In this document: positions 7,357 to 15,375 of the stretch, one piece after another
How positions within the stretch are numbered: position 1 is the first letter of the stretch
Layout: each line of letters begins with the position of its first letter
DNA from: Victivallales bacterium
GTDB taxonomy: Bacteria; Verrucomicrobiota; Lentisphaeria; Oligosphaerales; Oligosphaeraceae
Length of the DNA stretch: 60,386 nt
Direction of reading: 5' to 3'
NCBI GenBank assembly: GCA_017964325.1
Contig: JAGCSE010000033.1
Location: 1-60,386, forward strand
Notes under the pieces: model-generated
Database searches by the model: none
What the model saw: the letters and a program-made list of their open reading frames with translations, nothing else
Told to the model about the DNA's origin: nothing
Position numbers and translations under genes: made by a program

Positions 7357-9744
7357 ATGTCACTGAAAAAAGTATCCTTGGAAGTCTCCCTCAAGCCTTT
7401 CTGCTTCGACATGACCGACGACGGCTTCGCCGCAACCGCCCGGAAAATCTTCCGGCAATGGGAAAACCTCTTCAACGGCAAGCAGTTGCAACTGATGTTC
7501 TGGACGGCCGACGGCTCGGAGCTTTTGGATTATTCAGGAAAGCTCGATGATTCGTTTGAATACGCCCGCTACGTCGGCTGCGCCAATTTCTGGGCGCATC
7601 AGGATCCCAACACGCCGATTGAACTCCAGAACCTCCACCAGCGCAACTACTTGTTCATGCCGAACCCGCCTGTCTGGACGTATCGTGACCTGCAACGGCT
7701 GATTCACACATTGAAATCCGTCTATATGGAAATGTATGGCGGCGTTCTGGAAGTCGGCACGACTTTCGATCCGGGTCCTGAATTCGCCGTCTCCCATTTC
7801 AAATACGAGCGCCACCCCGAAACGCTCAGCAACATGTTGGGCGCCAAGATCTTCATCTATTGCTACAGCACGCTGGACGCCGACGATTACCACTACGCTG
7901 CCTATCCGGATGGCGTGCCGCAGGGCACGCGTTTCGGCACGTTCATCGGCAAGCAGGCCCAATGTTTCCTGTCGGACATAGGCTTTGATTTCATCTGGTT
8001 CTCCAACGGTTTCGGCTTCGGAACGGAGACATGGGGCATGACGGGCGCTGTTTTCGATGGCTCCCGCTTCTATCCGGAGAACTCCCACAAGACAAGCGAT
8101 CTCGTCTTCCAGTTCTGGAACGATTTCCGCCGCGAATGCCCGAAATTCCGCATCGAGACACGCGGGACCAATCTCACGACAGGCATCGATCTCGCGTCGG
8201 ACGCCGTCCCGCTCCGTGAAATCTATAAAAATGTCACCAATCTGGAGATTCCGCCAAATTCGCCATGGGCCGCCTTGGACCACAACTTCGGCCTGGAGCT
8301 GGTCGGCTGGATGTCCCATATCGCGGAACTTCCTGAAGGTAAAGGCTTTCCGTTCCGCTATTACACCCATGACCCATGGTGGCTCAACTCCCCGTGGCTC
8401 GACCGCTACGACCGCATGCCCCATGACATCTATCTCCCGATGGCCATCTGCCGTATCAACAAAAAGGGTGAAGCGGAGACGCCCACGCAGTTCGATTTCC
8501 TCTCCATCGACGACTCCTACGGCCAGATGCCCGACCAAGTCCCGCAGGAATGCATCCCGCATCTCCTTGACGCCGAACGCACTAGACCAGATCAGGCCGG
8601 ACCGCTCGTCTGGGTCTATCCCTTCGACGAATACCATGACGCCGTCTATAACGGCATGAAACTGGAGGAAGTCTTTTTCGGCGACCATCAAATCATCACC
8701 GCCGTCAATCTGGGCTTCCCGCTCAATACGATCGTCTCCACCGCCAATTTCCTTTCCGCCCCCGCTGAAACATTCGCAGGACGCATTCTCGTCGTGCCGA
8801 CGATGGTCCGGCCTGCCGTCGTTGAACATATTCAACGGCTTGTGGCTGAACAGGGCGTAAAAGTCATCTTCTACGGCCCTGTGCGCGAAAAAGCCATCGC
8901 CGACATGCTCCAGATGGCGCAGGCGGAAGGAATCGAAGGGGAGGGCGTTCTGGAAGGCTACGGCAAGATCCGCCATCAGGCCATTTATTCCGCCGGAAAG
9001 CTGGACTGCGTCCTGAAGGACGACGCCCGCGCGACCGTTCTCGCCAATTATGTCATCGACGGCGTGAAGCGGCCCGCCGCCGTCCTCTATGGCGATTCCG
9101 TCGTCTGGATCCGCGGCACGAACTCCTTCGACAAGGTCGGCCGCATGCCGCAATTCCTTTCAGCGGATTACGCACGCCCCGAACAGCTGTTCATCGACGT
9201 CCTGAAACATCTCGGCCTCCAGTTGGAATACGAGAAGCCCATGCCGCAGGTCGCTCCGCCGCGCATCGGCATCCGCCTGCATGACAATGCCTTCTATTTC
9301 AGCGTCTTCGGGACGAACAGCACGGTCCGTCAGCATATCCGCATGACCGACGGCGCGCCGCTTTTCCGCGGCCGCGACATGATTCTGAAGGACAACGTCG
9401 GCATCTACCAGACGGAAAAATGGGCCAATCTGGAGGCGCGGCTTTTCGTGCAGGGCGACGATTCCGTCATCGAATGCACGGAATGGACGCATGAAAACCG
9501 CGGCATGAACCGCCGGATGGTCGTGGACGGCCTCAAAAACGCCACATTGGTCTTCCGTCCAACCATCGATGATTCGGAAACCGTCGTTTTCAAGCGGACG
9601 ACGGCCAACCACACGTTGTTCGCCGCCAGCGATTGCGAAGTTGAAAAGACGCAGGACGCCTTCGGCGTCAAATACATCGCCCGCAACATCACAGGCCGCA
9701 TGACCGTCCTCTGGGGCACCAAGCCAGATTTGAGCAAATGGTAA
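7357..9744 (+). CDS. Large unrecognised protein, glycoside-hydrolase-like (TIM barrel plus GATase-like domain suspected)
   Basis: 795 residues without a signal peptide. I do not recognise the family with confidence. The first 430 residues are dense in Trp, Tyr, Phe and acidic residues (FDPGPEF, FNGFGFGTE-like, THDPWW, LDRYDRMPHDIYLP, PFDEYHD), as in catalytic barrels of glycosidases. From about 445 to 540 a Rossmann-like stretch (RILVVPTMV, GVKVIFYGPV) resembles the GATase-like domain of GH42-type beta-galactosidases. The C-terminus looks beta-rich. No catalytic acid can be named from sequence alone. It is the last gene of the rightward set starting at 5639. An intracellular carbohydrate-processing role is an inference. 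Confidence 0.6.
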   Translation: MSLKKVSLEVSLKPFCFDMTDDGFAATARKIFRQWENLFNGKQLQLMFWTADGSELLDYSGKLDDSFEYARYVGCANFWAHQDPNTPIELQNLHQRNYLFMPNPPVWTYRDLQRLIHTLKSVYMEMYGGVLEVGTTFDPGPEFAVSHFKYERHPETLSNMLGAKIFIYCYSTLDADDYHYAAYPDGVPQGTRFGTFIGKQAQCFLSDIGFDFIWFSNGFGFGTETWGMTGAVFDGSRFYPENSHKTSDLVFQFWNDFRRECPKFRIETRGTNLTTGIDLASDAVPLREIYKNVTNLEIPPNSPWAALDHNFGLELVGWMSHIAELPEGKGFPFRYYTHDPWWLNSPWLDRYDRMPHDIYLPMAICRINKKGEAETPTQFDFLSIDDSYGQMPDQVPQECIPHLLDAERTRPDQAGPLVWVYPFDEYHDAVYNGMKLEEVFFGDHQIITAVNLGFPLNTIVSTANFLSAPAETFAGRILVVPTMVRPAVVEHIQRLVAEQGVKVIFYGPVREKAIADMLQMAQAEGIEGEGVLEGYGKIRHQAIYSAGKLDCVLKDDARATVLANYVIDGVKRPAAVLYGDSVVWIRGTNSFDKVGRMPQFLSADYARPEQLFIDVLKHLGLQLEYEKPMPQVAPPRIGIRLHDNAFYFSVFGTNSTVRQHIRMTDGAPLFRGRDMILKDNVGIYQTEKWANLEARLFVQGDDSVIECTEWTHENRGMNRRMVVDGLKNATLVFRPTIDDSETVVFKRTTANHTLFAASDCEVEKTQDAFGVKYIARNITGRMTVLWGTKPDLSKW

Positions 9745-9763
9745 CGACGGCGTCCCGCCGTCG
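9745..9763. other. Hairpin after the 795-residue protein gene
   Basis: CGACGGC-gtccc-GCCGTCG begins immediately after the stop codon. No T-run follows, so it is a possible attenuating or mRNA-protecting hairpin rather than a clear terminator. The remaining 110 bases to the convergent gene hold nothing I recognise. Confidence 0.4.
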
Positions 9764-9873
9764 GATGGGAGCACAATGCTCATCGAAGAGCCTGTTGAAA
9801 TTACGAAAACAAAATAGATTTGGAAATCCTTTCGGAATCTCTCGTCATCGGTACGCGAAACGCTTCCGTCACA

Positions 9874-11469
9874 TTACACCATCGCCTCGACGATGGTCTT
9901 GCCACGGACTTGCGTCGTGTGGATGCCTGGCTGCTTCTTCTCGTTGAAATTGAACGTCAGAAGATAGCCTTTTGATTCGTGCATGCTGTCCAGATAGTCG
10001 CACAATTGATCGACTCCACGGTCGTTGTAAACCTTTCCGCGCCATATTTTCAGTTTGATGATGAACTGCTCGCCAGCGTAGTTGACCACTACGTCCATGC
10101 GGCGTTCGTCCCGCGTCTGCGCTTCCACATAATAATGGCCCGTGCCGTTGATGACAGGCATCAGGAAAATCAGAAAGCATTGGCGTGCATCCGCTTCGGC
10201 GACCGCATTGCGACGATGGCCGAACAAATCCGTGTAATGGACGACAAAACGCTCCATCACCGTGTCCATGTCCAGCCGTCCGTTGCGGATATACGCGCTT
10301 TTCTCCAATGAACCCGCATCGTATAGATCCTGTTCATGCTGCGAGTCTTCATAGATGAACAGATTGTACAGGCGGGTCTCGAAGATGCGGTTGGCGACGG
10401 CGACCTTGCCGTCATCGTTTTTGATGAAATTGAACATGAGCGCCAATGACTGCGCCTTGTCATCCCGCTGAAAAGGCGCCTTCCTGCCAGTGCAGAGGAT
10501 GTCATGCAACAGTTTACGAAGCTCAGGGAAGTCATCGATCTTTTTGATCATGTCGTCAAACAGCGTATTGCCTTCAATCAGAAGGGCTTTTACGGCCGCA
10601 AGGAAGCCTTCGGCCGTCCAGCAGTCAGAAAGCGATTTGAATTCAGGCTGACGGGGCAGTTCCTCGTCCATGATCTGGCAGAGACGTGACACCAGAAATG
10701 GATAGCCGCCCGTGTAGTCGGACAGCCTTTTGGCCATGGCGGCGACATCCATGCCCGTATGATGGTCGTTTTCATAGTCTTCCAGCATGCCCGCTATGCC
10801 GTCTTCCGTCAATTCCATGACGACGTCGAATTTCGCGGCGATGTTCCACGGGCTGTTGTACTGATGCTCCGATTCGCCGCGAATTTTCAGCTTCAGATTT
10901 TTGATGTCATAGACACCCGCCAGAATGATAGAATGGAATGTCGGAATCATTTCGCGTTTCAGGAACATATCACGCAAAATGCCAAGAAATTTCAAAAATG
11001 AGACATAGTTGCCCGCCTGATCCACTTCATCGATGAGAATGACGATTGGCTTTTCGTTGGCTCTGCATAGATTGACGATGATTTTTCTCAAATTATTCAG
11101 CGAGAAGCTTTCCGACGATTGTGCAAGAATTTCTGACAATAGGCTTGTGAACTTTTCAGAAGCATTGGAGACAAGTCCAAAATCAACATTTTCATTCAAC
11201 TGGTTCAGAAAAGCCTTTGCCAGCAGTTCTTCTTTTTCAAATGTTTCATCTCCAATGCTTTCAAAGCTAATGGAGAACACGGTGTAATCATCTTGAAGGG
11301 CGTCTTTCAACGTATTCAGCGTCGTGGTTTTGCCATACTGCCGCCCACGGTTGATGCAGAAATAATCCCCCTGATCAACCATCTTGCGGATTTCACGGAC
11401 ACGTTCCGTCAAATCGACCATGTAATGTTTATATGGATAACAAGTTCCTGTAGTATTGAATCGTTTCAT
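9874..11469 (-). CDS. AAA-like ATPase with C-terminal PD-(D/E)XK-type domain, nuclease site degenerate
   Basis: 531 residues from the ATG at 11467-11469, chosen because GGGAGAATGACGAT precedes it. The N-terminus holds a reduced P-loop, NRGRQYGKTTTL, and a Walker B strand IVILIDEVDQAG near residue 148. The C-terminus resembles the PD-(D/E)XK module of this superfamily (RMDVVVNY... KIWRG... QLCDYLDS... GYLLTF), but the expected ELK triad reads IIKLKIW, with Lys in place of the catalytic Glu. Proteins of this design are abundant in gut Bacteroidota and other anaerobes; their role is not established. A related ATPase gene lies upstream on the same strand at 12215-13789, separated by a lipoprotein gene. 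Confidence 0.8.
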   Translation of the reverse strand: MKRFNTTGTCYPYKHYMVDLTERVREIRKMVDQGDYFCINRGRQYGKTTTLNTLKDALQDDYTVFSISFESIGDETFEKEELLAKAFLNQLNENVDFGLVSNASEKFTSLLSEILAQSSESFSLNNLRKIIVNLCRANEKPIVILIDEVDQAGNYVSFLKFLGILRDMFLKREMIPTFHSIILAGVYDIKNLKLKIRGESEHQYNSPWNIAAKFDVVMELTEDGIAGMLEDYENDHHTGMDVAAMAKRLSDYTGGYPFLVSRLCQIMDEELPRQPEFKSLSDCWTAEGFLAAVKALLIEGNTLFDDMIKKIDDFPELRKLLHDILCTGRKAPFQRDDKAQSLALMFNFIKNDDGKVAVANRIFETRLYNLFIYEDSQHEQDLYDAGSLEKSAYIRNGRLDMDTVMERFVVHYTDLFGHRRNAVAEADARQCFLIFLMPVINGTGHYYVEAQTRDERRMDVVVNYAGEQFIIKLKIWRGKVYNDRGVDQLCDYLDSMHESKGYLLTFNFNEKKQPGIHTTQVRGKTIVEAMV

Positions 11470-11631
11470 ATCGTCATTCTCCCTGTACGCCCTGTCATCC
11501 GACATCCCGTGCCTGATGCTTTCCCAACAAAATATCATTCAAGATATGATATATATTATAGATATCAGATAATACTCTGTCAAATAAAAACCAATAGCAA
11601 CTCATTTATTTTATCATGGGAGTATGAACCA

Positions 11632-12189
11632 TCAATGGAACAACCAGCGCATGACCCAATAGTTTTCCTTTCCATAACGCTGTTCAACCAATTCACGGCG
11701 CAACGTTGTCGTGATTTCGAGCTGAACTTGTGTAACCATCGTATTGGTAAGGCGACAGGCATTCAGTGTCTCAGGGGAAGGCGTCTTGACGACAACCATG
11801 CCCGGCGTGATGAATTCGACAGGGCGGTGGCGGAAGCAGGCCATGATTTCGAGACGGCCGTCAGGCAGGAAGCTGAACGTCAGCCAGCGGAACGGTGCAT
11901 TTGCACGTCGTGCATCGACTTCCGCGAAACCGCGCTGCGACAGGCCGCGCACGATCACATCGTAGTCCATGTCCAGCATTCCGCTGCGTTGCAAGGTAAG
12001 GCCGACGCCTGCCGTGTTCAACGCCCAGTTCAGACGGTCTTTCGTGCAGTGCTGCGGCGTCAGGCCTTGCATGCTCCGAACCGTCCGCACCGTCGGAAAC
12101 AGATATGCGACAGGACGTTTCGGCGGTGTCTGAACTGTTTCACAACCAACCAATAATAAAAGACTTAAGAATAATGTTGCTTTTTTCAT
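11632..12189 (-). CDS. Small predicted lipoprotein of unknown function
   Basis: 185 residues from the ATG at 12187-12189. The N-terminus MKKATLFLSLLLLVGC is a lipoprotein signal with a VGC lipobox, so the mature protein should be lipid-anchored in the envelope. The rest has no motif I can name; the strands RWLTFSFLPDGRLEIMACF and the C-terminal LEITTTLRRELVEQRYG resemble short outer-membrane lipoproteins. The start lies 26 bases after the stop of the upstream ATPase gene, so it may be read from the same transcript. A longer in-frame upstream ATG overlaps that ATPase gene and would hide the lipobox, so I reject it. Confidence 0.72.
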   Translation of the reverse strand: MKKATLFLSLLLLVGCETVQTPPKRPVAYLFPTVRTVRSMQGLTPQHCTKDRLNWALNTAGVGLTLQRSGMLDMDYDVIVRGLSQRGFAEVDARRANAPFRWLTFSFLPDGRLEIMACFRHRPVEFITPGMVVVKTPSPETLNACRLTNTMVTQVQLEITTTLRRELVEQRYGKENYWVMRWLFH

Positions 12190-12214
12190 CTGGAATTGCT
12201 TCTGGTAAAATTTC

Positions 12215-13789
12215 TCACGATAATGGACGGTATTCTTCTTTGAGCCAGTCGGTGATATTGCCGGTGGTGAAATCGAAATTGACACCGATCAGCATGATGC
12301 GCTTGTCTTCCTTGTGGTATTTCAAGGCATAGTCTTTGTTCTCAATCTGTTTCATTGCATCATCTGCGGTCTTGTTGAGCTTGAATTCCACCACATAGAT
12401 CCATTCCCCTGCGGCGACCATCAGGTCAATCCGTCCGTCGCTTGTGCAGATTTCCGCCTGGACCAGCAGTTTCAGCAGGTCGCAGACGACAAAGAAGACG
12501 GTCTGGTAGTAATGCTCGTCCTTTACATGGATTGCATAGGGGATTCCAGCGAAAATGGACTGGAACAGCTTCAGAAAGCCATCGGCATCGCCAGTTCCGA
12601 CTGCTGTGACGAGATTCATCATCAATCCCTGGGCATCCTGCTTCCTGATGTTGGTGCAGTAGGTCAACAGGGAATTGTTGAAGGATTCCTCAACTTCAAG
12701 ATTCGGAAAATGCAAATAGTATTCGGTGATGGCTTTTTTGGTGAAAGGGACTTGCCGCTGTTCAGTGCGGTCTATGGTCAGATATCCGGTCTGGAACAAC
12801 AGCACCATCGGGTCCAGGCTGTTGATTTCAAACGCATCGAAAAACGCTGCGGAGACCGGTTTGCTCAGAGAAAGCGAAAAATCAAATTTGGACTTCATGA
12901 TCAGATCCAACAGGAAAGTCGGCGTACCGGTCGAAAACCAGTAGTTGCTGAACTCACCGCCGGATTCGAAGAATTTCGCCAGAGAGACTGGATTGTAAAC
13001 CGTTTTGGCGTTTTTCTCAAAACGATAGCCATTGTACCATCTCCTGATTTCCTCCATGAGTTCGTTGCGGTCGCCTGAAAGCGTGGCGAGGCGGTCGCCG
13101 AAATTCGCCTCCATTTCCTCCTGCGTATAGCCGAGCATCGTGGCGAAGCGGGCGTCCATCGTGATGTCCGTCAAATTGTTTAGTTCTGAGAAGAGCGAGA
13201 CATGGCAGAATTTGCTGACGCCGGTGATGAACGCCAGGCGGAGCATCCCGTTCTTCTCCTTTATAACGGAGTAGAACACCTTCAGCGCGTCCAGAAACAC
13301 ACGGCAGTTCTCTTTGGAGATATTGTTCAAGACAGGTTTGTCGTACTCGTCAAGGAGGATGACGACATCGCCTTTCGTGTCATGCAGCGTTTTGATAAGT
13401 TCATGGAACATTGCATTGGAGGAGGTCTCCTTCAACGACACTTTATTGAAATCCGCTTGTTCAAGAAGGATCAGCCTTAAGCTCTCCTCCATTTTTTCAA
13501 GTGTACTGAAATCCCGCCCGTTCAAGTCCAGTTTGATGATCGGATGCGGTTTCCAATCATACGGTTTATCATAGATGGCAAGCCCTTTGAAAAGTTCCTT
13601 CTTCCCTTCGAATACTGTTTTCAGCGTGGAAACAGTCAACGACTTTCCGAAGCGCCGCGGGCGCGACAGGAAATACATCTCCTTGGCTGGCCTTACCAAC
13701 TGCCAGATGTACTCCGTCTTATCGACATACAGGAAATCGCCCTGTATAAGATCCTCAAAAGTATAAATGCTAGTTGTCAAGTCTTTCAT
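12215..13789 (-). CDS. AAA-ATPase-like protein with C-terminal PD-(D/E)XK nuclease domain
   Basis: 524 residues from the ATG at 13787-13789 (MKDLTTSIYTFEDLI). Domain order is typical of the AAA-ATPase-like/PDDEXK_9 family: an N-terminal FEDLIQGDFLYVDKT entry, a P-loop variant RPRRFGKSLTVSTL near residue 46, Walker B VVILLDEYDKPV near 140, the RRWYNGYRF block near 255, and a C-terminal nuclease-like fold with RIDLMV and VVEFKLN, so the D...ExK residues are intact here. The length fits the family. Function is unproven; such genes occur in many copies and have been discussed as mobile or conflict-related. It is probably the first gene of a leftward set with the lipoprotein and the second ATPase. 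Confidence 0.88.
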   Translation of the reverse strand: MKDLTTSIYTFEDLIQGDFLYVDKTEYIWQLVRPAKEMYFLSRPRRFGKSLTVSTLKTVFEGKKELFKGLAIYDKPYDWKPHPIIKLDLNGRDFSTLEKMEESLRLILLEQADFNKVSLKETSSNAMFHELIKTLHDTKGDVVILLDEYDKPVLNNISKENCRVFLDALKVFYSVIKEKNGMLRLAFITGVSKFCHVSLFSELNNLTDITMDARFATMLGYTQEEMEANFGDRLATLSGDRNELMEEIRRWYNGYRFEKNAKTVYNPVSLAKFFESGGEFSNYWFSTGTPTFLLDLIMKSKFDFSLSLSKPVSAAFFDAFEINSLDPMVLLFQTGYLTIDRTEQRQVPFTKKAITEYYLHFPNLEVEESFNNSLLTYCTNIRKQDAQGLMMNLVTAVGTGDADGFLKLFQSIFAGIPYAIHVKDEHYYQTVFFVVCDLLKLLVQAEICTSDGRIDLMVAAGEWIYVVEFKLNKTADDAMKQIENKDYALKYHKEDKRIMLIGVNFDFTTGNITDWLKEEYRPLS

Positions 13790-13882
13790 GGCAATGAATA
13801 GCTGCAAAATCAAAGATAATATGACATTTTAAGATAACCCGTCTTATAGTTATTGCAAGAGTTTTTCTTTGTTAATGACCCT

Positions 13883-13916
13883 AAAACGACAAAAGCCTTG
13901 CCAATCTTGACAAGGC
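13883..13916 (-). terminator. Intrinsic terminator of the ABC/PqqD operon
   Basis: Read leftward, GCCTTGTC pairs with GGCAAGGC (one G-T pair) around AAGATT and is followed by TTTTGTCGTTTT. It lies about 40 bases after the stop of the last operon gene. Confidence 0.7.
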
Positions 13917-13954
13917 ATCGTCAGAATATCTATTTGTTGTGTTTCTCCAACGGC

Positions 13955-14701
13955 TTATGCCAGCGTCTTGCCGTCAATTGTGCCGATGGAGATGTCGAAT
14001 TCGCCGCGATGGGCGATGCGGTCCGCCTGGCCGTCCTTGATCCAGACGACCGTGTCCGATGCGGAAAGCATTTTCATATCGTGCGTTGCCGTGATGATCG
14101 TGATGCCGAATTTCGTCTTCAGTTCGCCCAGAAGCGCGATGATTTCTTCGCCTGTGTGCAAGTCAAGGTTGCCGGTCGGTTCGTCTGCAAGGACGATGGT
14201 CGGTTTGTTCACGAGAGCGCGCGCGATGGCGATACGCTGCTGCTGGCCGCCTGAAACCTGCGACGGAAGATGTGTCAAGCGATGCCCAAGTCCCACGACA
14301 TTAAGGATTTCCGCCGCCGCTTCACGCGCCTTCGCAGGTGATTCGCCCGCGAATATCCGCGGGAGCGCCACGTTTTCAAGCGCCGTCATCGTCATGATCA
14401 AATTGAACGACTGGAAAATGTATCCCATCTTGTGGCAGCGGACCCACGCCAACTGCTTCTGGTTCAGGTCGGACAGCGAATATCCGTCGATCTCCACATG
14501 GCCTTCCGTCGGTCGGTCGAGACCGCCGACCATGTTGAAGAACGTGGATTTTCCGGAGCCTGACGGCCCTAGAATGGAGAGATACTCCCCGCGGCGTACA
14601 TCCAGATCGATTCCGCGCAACGCATGGACTTTTTCCGCGCCCATCGTATAGACTTTCGTCACACCGCGCGCCTTCACAATGATATCTTCTTGAGTGCTCA
14701 C
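13955..14701 (-). CDS. ABC transporter ATP-binding protein (LolD/MacB type), distal
   Basis: 248 residues beginning with GTG at 14699-14701, which overlaps the TGA of the upstream permease gene, so the two are translationally coupled. Walker A is GPSGSGKST at residues 45-53, the signature is VSGGQQQR, Walker B is [12 protein letters not shown], and an H-loop follows in TATHDM. This is the cytoplasmic ATPase of a MacB/LolCDE-type system, which moves or extracts substrates in the periplasm by mechanotransmission rather than through a channel. Its partner should be the short FtsX permease just upstream. It is the last gene of a seven-gene operon that also begins with a similar ATPase gene. The substrate is unknown. 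Confidence 0.93.
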   Translation of the reverse strand: MSTQEDIIVKARGVTKVYTMGAEKVHALRGIDLDVRRGEYLSILGPSGSGKSTFFNMVGGLDRPTEGHVEIDGYSLSDLNQKQLAWVRCHKMGYIFQSFNLIMTMTALENVALPRIFAGESPAKAREAAAEILNVVGLGHRLTHLPSQVSGGQQQRIAIARALVNKPTIVLADEPTGNLDLHTGEEIIALLGELKTKFGITIITATHDMKMLSASDTVVWIKDGQADRIAHRGEFDISIGTIDGKTLA

Positions 14702-15357
14702 TCTTCTACCCTCATCGCGTCAACAGGCTGTTTCTTCGCGGCCATGTAGGCCGGCAATATCGCCGCTGAAATCGACAGCAGCGTTCCAGTAAGTAGCGAA
14801 ATTCCAAGGGCCTCAAACAGGCCAAGCCATGGGAAATGCGCCGCCACGTGCATCTTGTAGCTCATGAATGCAACCGTTATGGAGACGATCATCCCCAACA
14901 GGCATCCCAGACACGTGCCCGCGACGCCCTGCACGGAAGATTCGATGAAATAACTCCTTACGATGAATCCATCCAACGCGCCAAGGCATTTCAGCGTGCC
15001 GATCTCCTTGATGCGCTCCGTTACGCTCATCAGCATTGAGTTCACGATGCCGACGAAGCACGCCAGAAGCGACAAGATGATCAACAGCAGAATGCTGTCG
15101 TTGGAGCCGCTTTCATGGATTTCCACGCCGGCAGCCTGCAAGACAGCGTCCAGCACGGGGTCGTGAGCTTCAATCAATGCATTCACGATCTTGTTCATGA
15201 TCTGCATATACGTCAGGAAGGCGATGGCCAGGACGACTCCCGACATCGTGACGAGCGAACGGAAGAAACGGCGTTTGATTCCCGCCCAGCTCACGTTGAA
15301 CGTGACGCCCCAACTGACGTGCTTTTGTTCTGGTATTTTTTCCATGGTGACTGCCAT
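14698..15357 (-). CDS. Short FtsX/MacB-type ABC permease lacking the periplasmic domain
   Basis: 219 residues. A first membrane helix lies at about 34-56 after the amphipathic WAGIKRRFFRSL, and three more lie at about 88-112, 137-165 and 178-205. The core FtsX signature is present: SMLMSVTERIKEIGTLKCLGA, and a C-terminal [17 protein letters not shown]. The periplasmic MacB-like domain, usually around 200 residues between helices 1 and 2, is cut to about 35 residues. The stop overlaps the GTG of the ATPase gene. A start at the internal ATG (15345) is also possible. It may need a separate ectodomain supplied by the giant permease or the multi-pass proteins in the same operon. Confidence 0.88.
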   Translation of the reverse strand: MAVTMEKIPEQKHVSWGVTFNVSWAGIKRRFFRSLVTMSGVVLAIAFLTYMQIMNKIVNALIEAHDPVLDAVLQAAGVEIHESGSNDSILLLIILSLLACFVGIVNSMLMSVTERIKEIGTLKCLGALDGFIVRSYFIESSVQGVAGTCLGCLLGMIVSITVAFMSYKMHVAAHFPWLGLFEALGISLLTGTLLSISAAILPAYMAAKKQPVDAMRVEE

Positions 15358-15375
15358 TGCGATAGTTATGGTTGA

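Noticed and set aside
7534..9153. 539-residue leftward open frame opposite the 795-residue protein
   Set aside because: Composition rich in Asp, Glu, Val and Arg typical of the antisense of a G/C-rich gene; the rightward frame is longer, has a ribosome site and fits the operon.
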